From Micromussa lordhowensis (Eukaryota > Cnidaria > Anthozoa > Scleractinia > Lobophylliidae): 64,000 bases of DNA. The notes below the pieces were generated by a model. That model had not been told where the DNA came from. It worked only from the letters and a program-made list of their open reading frames with translations, and did not search any database. How positions within the stretch are numbered: the stretch's first letter is position 1; each line of letters starts with the position of its first letter. This document shows, piece by piece, positions 45,655 through 57,989 of the stretch. A program made the position numbers and the translations under genes. Location: NCBI GenBank assembly GCA_964020085.1, contig OZ026607.1, forward strand, positions 4,748,886 to 4,812,885. The letters run 5' to 3'.

Positions 45655-48600
45655 AACTGGAAATTAAGAGTTTTGAGCAAGCTGAACCATGCAGTTTCCT
45701 AAAATTACAAATATTTTCAATATTTTTTGTTTAAACTTGAAGCTAGCTAATCTTACGGATACTTAAAAGTCTTTGAGACCCAGAACTCCGCGATATCCTG
45801 TCTTACAAGTTTCTTGTCTAATTCAATCCCAGAATTAAAGTGTTTTCTTCATCAAGGGTGGTATTTAGGCGTTGCATACTTTGGCCCATTTGAGGGGAGG
45901 TGTTAATTGAGAGCTATTAGAATGTGATTTGGAAGCAATTGATAGTAACTTGATTACTGGAACTGGAACAGACATACTTGATAATTTGATGAAGAACATT
46001 CTCTGCTCTCCAGATGTACAGAAAAGATGTGTCTTAGTTTGTATCAATCCCAAATGTAAAAATGCGAACAATTTGAAGTGATTTGTATTTATTCATGTTT
46101 TTAATTGAAAGCGCTACCGCTATAATCTCTATAATATGGACACCTCCATTACTGACAGACGGATTCTTAGACCAGGTTCAAAAGTCGAGCTTCACATTTT
46201 CCGAGCCTAATGTTGCTATTAGACCCATTCGGCGTCTGAATCAGTTACGATTCAGATGTCGAACTGCAGATGTGCCCTATGCAATACATACATTATGGAT
46301 ACATACTTTAAATTTGGGTCTATGTTGGTCCGACTAAAGTTGGATCGTCAGTTTGGTTCGAAATTAAACTTCAAATTTCAGAGGACTCTGTCTTCTCTTA
46401 TCGGCAGTGTCGTGAGGGACGCCGGGATTACTTCACTGAGGACGATGTTTCCAAGGTTGTATTTACATATTTTTGCTATATTTTGTTTAAAATTTGCCCC
46501 GATTTTAGATTTTTTGTATATGATAATCGTCCGCACCGTCGTGCTAAGTTGTTGTTACCACTTGATGGGTTTACACAAAGCAAGTCTGTCTGTTCAGATA
46601 TTCTTTCCGTCCAAAAGTTTTATCATTAGCGATAACAATCGCAGATAAGGTAAGTAAAGTGTTACATTTTTTTAAGGTAATCAGGATCGCGATTTTAGCG
46701 ACGAGATTGAGGTCAAAATGAGACCGTGAAGCCGTAAAGGCTTCAGATCTGTTGGGATATCGGCGAGGAAGATCATAAGAAAAGAAAGTGCCACTTAAGT
46801 TGGCCAAAAAAAATGAACAAAAACAAACCTCGCAACTAGACTTAGGCCGGATAAGCCGGTGAAAAGTCTGAAGCGTAATCGTGTTGCGTGTCGTCAAACG
46901 TGTTCTCCTCTCGGCGATACATGTTCCGTCGATTCAACTTGTTCGTGAGAAGTGGCCGTGTCGTGATTTTTTTTTTCGTTTTTGTACATAACGCGGGAAT
47001 CTTTATCTGATAAAACTCCGCGCTTTTGAAACTTTTTTAGTATTAGGTTTTTAAGCCATGTTTGAAACAGACTAAGAACTGCTTACATCGTTTGAGTTTG
47101 GCGAAACTAACACAGAAATCAAGCATTAGAAGCAATAGAAGCTGGTCGCCTCAATCCTTTCACCATAATGGTCCTGATTCATCTGCAGCTCTTTCATTGC
47201 GAAAACGAAAACGATCTTGATGTAGAATTTTTTTCTCGAATAAATAATAATAATTGCAAAAATAATGATAACAGTTGATTCATGTTAGTACAGTTCAATC
47301 CAATTAAACAAGGTGAGACTGCAAGTTAATAATTACCAATGGAATGAAAGCATTATGTAGCATCTAAAACATGAACTTCCATGTAAAGAGACTCCTCTTA
47401 CTTCTTGCAATCATCTTGTTTCAGATAAACTCTTGCTAAAATTAAGTGTACAGTGGTCTCATCCAACACAACCACTTTGGGTGCTAACAATGCATCAGAA
47501 TGCACCTCAAGGCACGAGGCAGCAGGGGGGAGCCTAATCCGGCAATCCCCCCCCATATGGCCGCCTTTATCGCGACCAAACAGGCTCCGTCTACTTTACG
47601 ATTTCTTCCTGTAACTTTATTTCAATTTGGAAACCCTGCAGAAAAGTTGGGTTTCATTGATTGTCTGTTTGTTTTTTTTAAACCGATAAACATTTATCAG
47701 CTGTCTTGACAAAAGATAAATTGACATTCCTCTCTACTGGAAAAAAAATGCGATTCATTTGCGTTTATCGACCAGTCAGTAGTTCATTGTTTCTTCTTAA
47801 TGATTCCTCTAGAAAATTAGACCTCACACGTTCAGGAAACGAGCAGTTAATTGAGCTATTTTAGACGATGCACTCATGGAGGGAGCTCTGTAAACTTTGA
47901 TAATAGTAGTGAAGCGTGCTATCATGAGGAAATCGGCTTCAGCAGATTTCTTTTCAAACTTAGGTGGATAAAAGCTACGGCCGTTTCGATATTATGGAAC
48001 ACTCGCGCACTGCAGTGTTACCAGGCAGCCATTAAACATGGTGCAATTTCAATCCATTAAACGATCAATTTACTGTTTAATTGATTGATTGATTAATTAA
48101 TTGATTGATTAATTAATGCTGCCCACATAGGGAGAGGAAAACGACGCTCACTTTAAATAAACAACGTTGAGTTAACGGGCTACAAATATAAGACGTGTTA
48201 AGGGCTTGGAAAGGAAACAGTAAATTCCAACACGAATTTCCGCTTAACTGCGTGTTTCTAAGCCAAGAGAATGCAGTTTTCAAGGTTTCAGGTCAATTTT
48301 CAATATGACCATGGGTGAGATCATGTTGGAACGAATGGGATATGTTGAAATCGAGTTGAAAGGCATTTTATAAGTTACACCGACCTAATTTTGTTGTCAC
48401 CGGCTGTGCCATTGAAGAAAGAAACTTGCTCGTCTTGTTACTGGATTTGAAAGTTAAAGTTTAAACATCAACTCTCACTGACCCACAGTCATGAAAATCA
48501 GAAATACAACTTTCCGGCAGTGAAATCCTAAGTTTGGGATATTTTGCAAGATGGTTTCCGTTTAGATTTGTTTCCCCCTTAAAATGATTATAAAACGGCT

Positions 48601-50183
48601 GACTATTCAACTGGGCTTTAATAAAGCTTATAACTATTTCCCCATACAGATTCGGGAATGTGAAATTTTTAACTGTGGTTTAGTATTCTAGACTCGGGCT
48701 TTTGCATATAAACTATTGGTTTGAAGACATCAAGGAACACAAGCATCGCAATTTAGTTCTAGTTTCTCTGTGGTCTCCCAGCCTACGCGCAGATCGACCT
48801 CCTTTCAATCCTTTGTCGACGTAGGGCGATGTAACGAAGTTCTGTTCAATTGGACAGTTTGTATCGCACGAGTGAGCATATGTTCGTGTACATGAGTGCT
48901 ATGGGAGAGAAAGCATATTCTTAAGAAGAAAAGCTTTTCCTTTTTAGTAATAAGGATGGTGTAACAACGATATAATAATCGAGAGAGTGTTTTAGTTTTG
49001 TCTATAAATGAACTCTCATTATTGCCGTTGTTCTAAGTTACTTGTCAAGTCTCGGTTACAAATTCTTTCAAGTACGTGACCTTATTTCAAAAGTTTTCAT
49101 TCATCTGAATCGAGTAGAAACAACAAGACGTGTTAAATTAGTAGTGCTATTAAACCGGATATACAAAATTGCGACGACAAAAACGAGCTATGATAGTTGA
49201 TTAGTTTTCCACATGCGAAAATATTTCCTTAACCACGTCAAGGTGAATACAAAGTTTAAGAAATACGGAAATGTCACACAATAAACCACAGTTTTGCTGT
49301 TTTGTCTCCTACGGAAACATTAGAACAAAAACTGTTTATATTGGTCTGGCAATATCAGTATTGCATATGTCGATCCATGGATATTCCCGCTTTTGTTTTG
49401 ACTACCCGCTTAGAGCGAGGAAAACATGCATTATATGAAAGTCATGCAACCTTAATCTTGTGCATGATTTCATTCCATCTACAACGTCCAATTATTATTT
49501 TGCTGTACAGCCATTTATAACCTGGTGGCTAAGCGGATATGACATTTATTGCACGACCAGTTTCATTGCATGCTTTGTCCAAAATGTAAGAATAGCCGTT
49601 TTGAACGTTTGCATTTTTATAGAGGGCGACGCCCCGGCCGGAAGTAGGAACTGGAAGGCGTGGGCTGCCGTAAAGAGTGTGTGGTTAAGATGAGAAAACG
49701 CGCGTTTAAAAAATACCGAAAAACTTAAATTCTAATAGAAAGATAGTTATACTCTTTGTACGAAACATAAAATGGTTACAAGCATTTAAGAATTAAAAAA
49801 GTACGAAGTCTTCCCCGGCCAGTATTCGAATACCTATCATCTCTCTTTCAGCTAAAGCTTTGACTACTCTTCAGTTCGCGAACCTAAAAGACAGATTACC
49901 GGCATTTCTTTATAGCAGCTTTAATTACCGTGCAAAAGAAAAGGAGTATACTTAATATCCTGCACAATTTTAACAAAGGCTAAATCCTTCATTCGTGGTA
50001 TATTTTGTTTTGATAATGGAAACCATTTTTCTGAATAATTTTTCGTTCTCATTGACTTGTCTATAGCCATCTGATATCAACCAGTATTTACTGAAATCGT
50101 TTCCAAATTGGCTCCAACCGGCTACATTTCAAGCATAGGAACGCTACAATATAACGCAACTAAACAGAGATTAAAACACTTAC
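45653..50183. other. No gene recognised
   Basis: About 4.5 kb with short open frames only. It includes a TTGATTGA/TTAATTAA simple repeat at 48077-48117. If the 50.2-kb exon belongs to KIF26, this is 5'-UTR intron. Confidence 0.55.
48077..48117. repeat. (TTGA/TTAA)n microsatellite
   Basis: Alternating TTGATTGA and TTAATTAA tetranucleotides over about 40 bp. Confidence 0.85.
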
Positions 50184-50302
50184 CTATCTCTTGACCACAA
50201 TTCAATTCACTTTTTCTTCGTTCTTTCGCTGACACTTTCTTCTTGCTTTCTTCTTGATGTTTGTTGCTTCAGAATGCCATTCACCGCTAAATGACCAAGA
50301 AT
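50184..50302 (-). other. Candidate 5'-UTR exon of KIF26
   Basis: On the minus strand a pyrimidine-rich acceptor (TTCTCCCTCCTACAG|ATTC) and a strong donor (GAGATAG|GTAAGTG) bound 119 bp. All three frames contain stops, and the only ATG opens three codons, so it would be untranslated. It is purine-rich (many GAA and AGA triplets, like splicing enhancers). It could lie upstream of coding exon 1, or belong to a long non-coding RNA. Confidence 0.4.
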
Positions 50303-51270
50303 CTGTAGGAGGGAGAACAACAACACATAAACACGTTGTTTGACCTCCACAAGACATCTCTAAATTCAGCAAAACTCTAATCGTGTTTTAGCGACCTTAA
50401 ACGCAAGCAAACAAACAATGCATTGTCTTGCCTTTCCGTGATAGAGTAGTGACTAAAAATCTAAAAAGCCTTTTAGAAGATAACAACCCAGTATCGTGTG
50501 TCAATTCAATAACAATATCATTTCGATATTGTGGGTCAATTTATAGAGCCTCAAATACGCACGAAAGTATAAACTGTTTTTGACCTTTCCAGAAACATTC
50601 ACGGAGAAACCAGCATAGTTTTGTTGGGGGGATTGGCAACCTGGCAAATAAGAAAAACAAATAAATACCGCATTTCTATATTTATAAGGAAAGTAGGGGC
50701 GCTCGAAATAGCATTAAAAATCGAGACTTGACGAGACATCGAGACCAACCTTGTGTATTACTATTTTTCTGAATGGGGAACGTACATCATCAAAAAGTTA
50801 TCTGTCACGTTTAAAGAGTTATTTTTTGGTGATGTTCAAAATGTAATTTAAAAAGTGATACTTAACACAAAAACTTGTCTAAGAGGAATTGCGACCAATT
50901 TCGGGGGACCAATTTGCGACCAATTTCGGGGGATGCCGGGTAACTGCTTAGCCATTAATGGCGAATTATTTTTTGATTAGGATTCTTCATTCGTGACGAG
51001 GTCTTTAATACTCCCATCTGATTTGAGCTTAATTTGAAGGCTACGTAAAGATTTTAGGGCATTTTTGCAAGACTCTTTATAATCATTAGAAAACATTCTT
51101 CACTTCTTCTCTGATGTCTATCTGTACTCATTTTGGGACATATTTATAATATCCAGTGTCAACTTTGAAGCTCTGGGAACGAGGTTGTTCCAAACTTAAA
51201 AGATTCAAACCAAAGCTTTGTGGCTCAGTTTGTTTTAGTACCATCCTTCTGTCCATATACGGCATCGTTA

Positions 51271-51377
51271 GTAGCCTGCGAAAACAGCCGTCCTTCTTCG
51301 CTCTCGGCCCGAGTGGCGTTGCGCGAAACCGCCACTCGGGCCGGGAGCGAAGAAGGACGGCTGTTTTCGCAGGCTAC
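51271..51377. mobile_element. Near-perfect hairpin MITE with target-site duplication
   Basis: Arms 51271-51318 and 51330-51377 are inverted copies that match at 47 of 48 positions around an 11-base loop. The arms begin GTAGCCTGCGAAAACAGCCG. The flanks carry a direct repeat: CATCGTTA at 51263-51270, with ATCGTTA at 51378-51384 (the preceding C is the last base of the arm). A 7-8 bp duplication suggests a hAT-like or similar transposase. No coding capacity. Confidence 0.88.
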
Positions 51378-51384
51378 ATCGTTA

Positions 51385-54300
51385 GTCATCGACACTTGTT
51401 GAAGGGGCTAGGTCACGCTGTTTTAGGTAACTTTGTTTAATTTTGTTAATTATGAGCTCAAATTGGCAGAGCAAGAGTCTTTCATTTGCAAAATCACGGC
51501 AACATAACAACTGACAATGATTTTCCAGCTGTTTAAGTGACATTTTGATATAAACTGACATAAATTTGAAAAAAGGTGGGCCGACGTTTTTCAAATTTAC
51601 CAAAATGCAATCCATTTCAATCCTCCCCAGTTTTGTCCATCCTTGTCCCTTCTTAGCTTTCCTATGTTTTGTTTGAGTTCTTCTGTAGTTTTGAGCCGTT
51701 ATTTTGTTATTTCAGTTAATTCTATGACCATTTGATCAATGCTGAAATTGCCTAAAAATTGCGTGACCAATGTACTTTTTTTACTCTTCACTCAGGAATG
51801 GAGGAAAATATGTCTGTAGCCGGGAAGGACAAGTTGACTTTGCTAAAACCAGGTTTTATTTGGCAAGAGTTTTGTAATGAAAACCCTTCGTCAGTGGTGC
51901 CTTCTAGGTTGACAAAACCTTTCATCTTAGCCCTCACTAGAGTACAATATAGCATTGTCCTACTGTAATGTACTCTATTATAAACAAAAGGCGGAAAGAA
52001 AGACAACACCAAAAATACAGAAAATTATTTGACCTCTTGTTAATTGTATCTCCCTGACAAGATATAGCCCACATATCTAGGTGAAAGATCTAAAAACTCC
52101 GTTTCAAAATATTAACATGCTCAATTATTTCCACGTTTCCTGTGATGGCGTTTTCCTTCCCAAGGGATTTCGTAGATCTTTTAACTTTGCTTACATTACG
52201 TGAAAACAATACATTTACAGTATTATCATATTTTACCTCTGTATCTCTTTTCCATTCTTTTATGTATAATTTAAAAGTTTTAATTTAGCTCGAAATGAAA
52301 AGGAAACCATTGACATAGGCGTTGCAAAGAGTTGAATCCAGACAATAAATCTACAAACAAGTCTTTTACATTTCAAAGACTAACAGTCCGCAATTCAGGG
52401 TAGAAATTATCTACTGAAAAGCATGCATGTCCTGAAAGCACGCATAATAACATCTGCAAATAAAATATATTGCCTTCCGTTTAATCACTCTGATTTCTTC
52501 AGAACGAAAGGAAAAATGATATCAAATGAGGTTTTGTTCTCGCGTCGCGCCAGAAAGTAATTAACCCGCGCAAATACTTGTAATGATTTTTACACTCACT
52601 TAAAATGTACTCGGCTTTCAAAACAGCTAAGAAACCAGCATGAAGCTATATATATCGCAAAACCAATATTTTGATGAAGTCCTGATTTGTTCCAGATTTT
52701 GAGACAACAGCAAACTTTCTTGCGGACAATCATTCACTCGAAGCATGTTTACGTAACTTTGCTAAATTCAAGTTTCACCTTTCTTCAGTGCATTTGTAAT
52801 GAAGTTTTTAACAATAATCCCGCACAACTCTTTTTTTCTAGCAAACTTGTGTTTAGAAACTTTCCCTTACCTTTAAGAGCGAGTCGCTTGATTCATTCCA
52901 ACAAGAATTGCCTCCAAAGCATTCAAACACTTCGGCTACACGGCATAAAAGTGTAGGCCGCCACACAATGATCTGAAATCTCTTGACACTCAATTCAACT
53001 AATGCTCTTTTGAGGTAATCCCTTTAGACCGCCAGCACAACAGAACAACAGAACGCCGCCATGTGGATAAATCGATTAAAAATTCAGTTTAGAAATTACC
53101 GATGAAACATTTGAAGACACAAATAAGCGCACGGTATAGAAATTTCTGCACGCGCTCACATCCTAAAGCACTCGATGCTAGCTACAATGAACCAGGCTTC
53201 CCTCGATCTACGTGAAGCAAACTTTCCGGTCATCACAAGCGAATGTTATATGGTTGCGACCCTTTTCCGCTTTCGGCTTATTGGAAAGAATTTAAACAAT
53301 GCGTTTGGTGGAATCTTTGTCCGTAGCTTTAAACACAGCGCTGTAAAAAAGCCAGTCGATTCGAATACCTTGCGCAAAAAGCTCTTGCTTTCAGTTGCTC
53401 CAAAGTTTACATAGCTGCAACGACGGAACAAAAGGAGGCTGGGAGAAAAGGATTTTGCGTGACCGTAGTTAAAGCGCTATTTGAACTTTTGCCTCTGAAA
53501 ACAACGAAAGTGCACTAATTGACGCCAAATGTTTCATCAGACTTATTAGCTTGTTTGCTCAGTATAACACATATTTACAGTAGTTATTGTCAGCGTAATC
53601 GAACCGTGAATTGGAGCGTTCGTGCGACCTTTCAACACTGACCAACAACACAGAGGGCAGACTTCAGGAAAGAATCGATGAACGGGCTTTCTAACGCCGG
53701 TCTCTGCGGTTTTCGGCGGAGATCAACCAAAATAGTTCTACCGAATTCAGTCTGTCGGCTGCCGGCGTATTAAAAAGACTTTCTCTAAAACACTCACTTG
53801 CACGGAGATTTTTTCATAGCAGGAAAAACATTTGTCAAATCCTTCTAAGCCCGAGACTGCTAAATATTGAAGCTATAGCTAACAGCCTGTAATATGCTCG
53901 CTTCCTTCAAAAGGATTAAGAAAAACCACATTATTTTGTAGAGGGTATTCGTTCCCCCACAAGAATCAAAACTGACACAGAGCTAGCCGGCAAGCGGAAA
54001 AAGGGGTAATCTTCAAATTAAAAGACGCTAATCCGTTTTAACTTGTTTTGGCGACGACTTCCGGTCGCAAAAACATCGAAGACTCCTCTGTTGTGATGTG
54101 ATCACTTGTTCCTTGTAATGCTGAGCGCAATTAAGTGCGTAAGTACACGTTGATTGTCGAACTATCGTTTCAAGATGGCCACAAGCTGCCTAAAAGCGGC
54201 TGCCTTTTGATGAGCAGAACTTAGGGTTAAATCTCGAACGCCAAAATCGTTGCTTCATGTTATATTCCAACCTGTTAGCTTCAGTATTACTGTAAACGGT

Positions 54301-54555
54301 ACTTAAAGGCTGTTTGAATTTAAAAAATGAGAAGTACTAAAATGGCGGTCGGGAATTCTTGCCTTTGTCTGACTTGGTGTGGGTGTAAAAATTAAACAAG
54401 GCGCGTTCAAATTAACCACACCTAATTCGACACTGTCTAAAAAAATTGGAAAGCCCACGCAAATCGACCACCTATATTCAAAAAAGCATCCTTATAAAAG
54501 TACATATTCCCGTTATCAATTGAGTTTGCCCCGAACTGTAAGAACAGATAAGAGG
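51385..54555. other. No gene recognised
   Basis: AT-rich with somewhat more CpG around 53.6-54.1 kb. A donor-like CCGTGCAA|GTGAGTG lies on the minus strand at about 53.8 kb but has no supporting evidence. Confidence 0.5.
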
Positions 54556-54559
54556 TAAG

Positions 54560-54830
54560 GTGGCCCATCAAGGCCGAAGCTTATCCTGGTTCAGCATGAA
54601 GCGACTAAGAGTATTTCTACTCCCCCCCACCCCCCCCCCCCCCCCCCGGATGGGATGCTAGTCAATCGCAGGTTACCGCCAGCATTAAGTCTGCCGGTAC
54701 CCATTTATACACCTGGGTGGAGAGAGGCACCGTGAGAGTTTAAGCGTCTTGCCCAAGAACACAACACAATGTCCCCGACCAGGGCTAGAAACCGGACCGC
54801 TCGACCCGAACTGAATTGCGCCTCCAGATA
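54560..54830 (-). mobile_element. SINE-like element, about 270 bp
   Basis: Read on the minus strand it has a tRNA-like head (CGGTTTCTAGCCCTGGTCGG), a middle with GTGTTGTGTTCTTGGGCAAG and TGCCTCTCTCCACCCAGGTG, and an end with TAGTCGCTTCATGCTG. It shares this order with the copy at 57.79 kb. A poly-C run (about 54630-54647) interrupts it. Confidence 0.7.
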
Positions 54831-57156
54831 AGAACTTAGTCGATAAATGGCGTCCGTCTTAAGCGCACAAAACGAAGCTCGCCAAGGGAAAAAACGAAGC
54901 TAATCCCTACCTCACTGTACAAACAGGAAAAACAACATTAACAAGAGGCACTGGAGAAAGGAAAACTATTGTTCATAGAAAATATATTGTGAACCACTAA
55001 GATAATGGAACGTCGACGTCGAATGATTATGTTTTCTTTGTGTGCCACTAAATTCTCTGAACTGTTTGAAAAGATTCTATAATTTACATTAGAAGAATTC
55101 GTATTTTAAGTTTGAAAGTGAAACTTGAGGGGTTAAACATTATCTTGAACGCACTTCCTAAAACTTGATATTTTGTTATTTTCCCCACTCCGATCTTTTC
55201 CTATTTCCTGTTACAATAGCTAGTGAGGCTTTATTGCTATAAAAATAATTTTCCTTTTCCCTTCAGACTGATCTCATTTAAGGTTTTCCCATTAACCGGT
55301 CGATTATAAGATTTCCTTAGATTTGCCAGTTATTCTGGATAGATTAAAATTCCTTTTATTTGCGCGAGAAGGAAAAAAGTGTTTGTTAGCCTCACGTGAG
55401 TTCAGTTAGCTTCAAATCCTTCGAAAATATCTTTTCAGCTGGAATTTGTGCGTTGCCCAATTGTCTAGCTCATCTGAATTACATCGGACTTTTCGTAAAG
55501 ACTAGAAACACGCAAGAGTTTGGTCATCGAAAAGAGAATTATGTTCAGTCGCTTTTGACTCACCCCGTTGCAATCTCGTTCCGTTCGCCTTCAACCATCT
55601 TTTCACCATTTAGAAATTTCACACATTTTATAAGCGAGGAAATCGATTGGATGTTCCGTAGGAAAAAAGATGGCGACCGGCTTACCAACGCTCATAAAAA
55701 CGTACAGACATACAATAAAATGTCGTTAGTACAGAGACAAATATTGCAAAAATATGACTTTCCTTGTACTTTATGGGCTGTGTAAAGCTAGCATGGTATT
55801 GTGGGAAAATGTACAGCCGCTTTTTTTTCCTACCAAGGATTCGTGAGACATTTTGTTCACCAAGAAAGCTTGTAATATCTGTGATATTTCTACCACACAT
55901 TCGTTAATGGAGCGAAAAAAGAAACACTCACGCAAAATCTCGTTTACTTTTATCCACTGTGTGTCCCGAAAGATGTCATGTGGCGAAGCTGAAACCCAAC
56001 TGGGTTACTGACTTTCATTTCAAAGTTCCGCAAGGTAATCTCAGTCTAGACAAACTTCACGCGGATTTCGTCGACTTCCAGCATGAGGAAGTTTGTGGAA
56101 GTTGACTGACGTCACTAGCTCGATCCAGTTCGCCCACTAAAATGCAGCACGATATCATATGTAAGAGCTCGCCATCAGTTATAGAAGGAAATAACTTTTG
56201 GTTTCCATTACATGGTGGTATTTTCATTTTTTTCCTAAAATAAAAGAACCACAAAATGAAAACAAATAATTTAGTTTTGGTGAGCCGAGGAGAAAATTGT
56301 CCCTCGCAAAAATTTCTGTCCTCAAAAGATAAATTGCAGACGATAAATAAGTGAACGAGAGTAGTATTCTATGCGGGCTATAGGAGCCTGATTTAATTTA
56401 AGTAAAAGGAATGTTGAATAATTTTAGTAAATGCTTAAAAAAAACAGAGCAAGGAGAAGAATTTCGGTATGATAACCTCTAGACAAGGGTTACACCGGCG
56501 TAAAGTGCCCAGCGAGGGGCCGGAGTTAACGCGAAGTAGGCGAAATTTCCGCCAGACAAACATTTCACCGTAGCAGGGCGGGCTCCATAACTCAGACATC
56601 ACGTATCGATACTAACCGCTGAAAAGATTTGTAGTCACACTTTTCAGCGCAAACACTCTATCAGAATATCGATGAACGAACATCTCTGCATTTTGGGTAG
56701 TTAAGATGACTGCTGACAGTATTAATTTTTGCTTCTAAAGAATTTAGTAAAACGGTTCTTAAATTTTCCGCCACATATCATGGTCTGAGTTTTCCGCTAA
56801 TTTTTGATCAGCCGGATATACAGACGGAAACTGTCGCGTGGGAGTTGAAAACCGACATTTTAAGACTTCAAACTCCGGAGCTTTTTCCAGCCACCAGATC
56901 TCACGGGTTCGGAAGGACGGACAAAATACTGGAAAACAATCTTGCGATGGACCTATCCAGGGTAGGGGGGGAGGGAAATTAGGAATTTTCTTAGCCTCTC
57001 TATGTAATCAAACAGTGCTTTAGCGTTCTTAGTGACTGATATAATCTTTGCAGTGGATATCAACAGACTCTTCTTTATAGGGGGTACCCGCCGAAATTAA
57101 AAGAGTCATGCAGCGAGACAAATTGGATAGACTACTTGGCTATCCTGGAGGGCCAC

Positions 57157-57499
57157 TTACCGTAATGATTCAATTTAGCGCCCTCCTTCCAATAAGCGCC
57201 CCCTTTCGAATAAGCGCCCCCCTTCGAATGTGTTTTTATTAATAAGCGCCCCTATTTCAATAAGTGCCCCCATTCTAATAAACGCCCCTATTCTAATATT
57301 ATAATACTACAGGGCCGTTAGAGTGCGTATCAACGGAGGTTCATACCGTATAAGGTTTTGTTTTGAACAATCACTTGTTTCTCAAAAAAAGAAATAAGCG
57401 CCCTGTCGCGAATAAGCGCCCTGTCTCGAATAAGCGCCCTTCCTTGAGGTACCAAATATAAATAAGCAACCCGGGCGCGAAATCGAATCATTACGGTAA
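57157..57499. mobile_element. TA-flanked TIR element with 18-bp internal repeats
   Basis: The 27-bp ends TTACCGTAATGATTC... and ...GAATCATTACGGTAA match as inverted copies with about two mismatches. TA lies at both borders, as for Tc1/mariner-type insertion. Inside, AATAAGCGCC followed by about eight variable bases repeats roughly eight to ten times in two blocks. Confidence 0.82.
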
Positions 57500-57787
57500 T
57501 CTAATTTCGCTAATATTTCCACCGTGAAAATAATGAACGCCGTTGTTTTTCGTCGCCCGACATGTTTAATTTAAGTTGCTCTTTTTAATCCTGTTATCCA
57601 GTCGTACCTTCTATTTTAATGTACTGAAGGAGGTACGTCACGGACCGCACATCTTGAAAAACTTAGCCAAGTTTTTCAAGTTTGTAGTTGTAATTCGCGT
57701 AAACCTTTCTCAGTCGTGGCCATCCTTATTTATGTTCAGTTTTTTTTTTAAATTATAATTTTGGTTAGAGTATGCGTAAGGAAAGTG

Positions 57788-57985
57788 GCCTCGTGTTTAG
57801 TGCGCTCGTCTCCGGATCAAGCCCTGGCCGGGGACATTGCGTTGTGTTCTTGAGCAAGACACTTTACTCTCATAGTGCCTCTCTCCACCCTGGAGTACAA
57901 ATGGATACTGGTGAACTTAATGCTGGGGGTAGCCCTCCGATGGACTAGCCTAGTCGCTTCATGCTACAGAAACCGGGATAAGCTC
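57788..57985 (+). mobile_element. SINE-like element, plus-strand copy
   Basis: It begins with TGGCCTCGTGTTTAGTGCGC and a B-box-like GGATCAAGCCCTGG, then GTTGTGTTCTTGAGCAAGAC, TGCCTCTCTCCACCCTGGAG and TAGTCGCTTCATGCTACAG. The head order (A box, B box) supports a tRNA-derived SINE. It corresponds to the inverted copies at 10.7 and 54.6 kb. Confidence 0.72.
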
Positions 57986-57989
57986 CAGT

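Noticed and set aside
55396..55785. A 129-codon plus frame.
   Set aside because: It starts at GTG and has no family motif. Frames of this length are expected by chance in 64 kb of six-frame translation.
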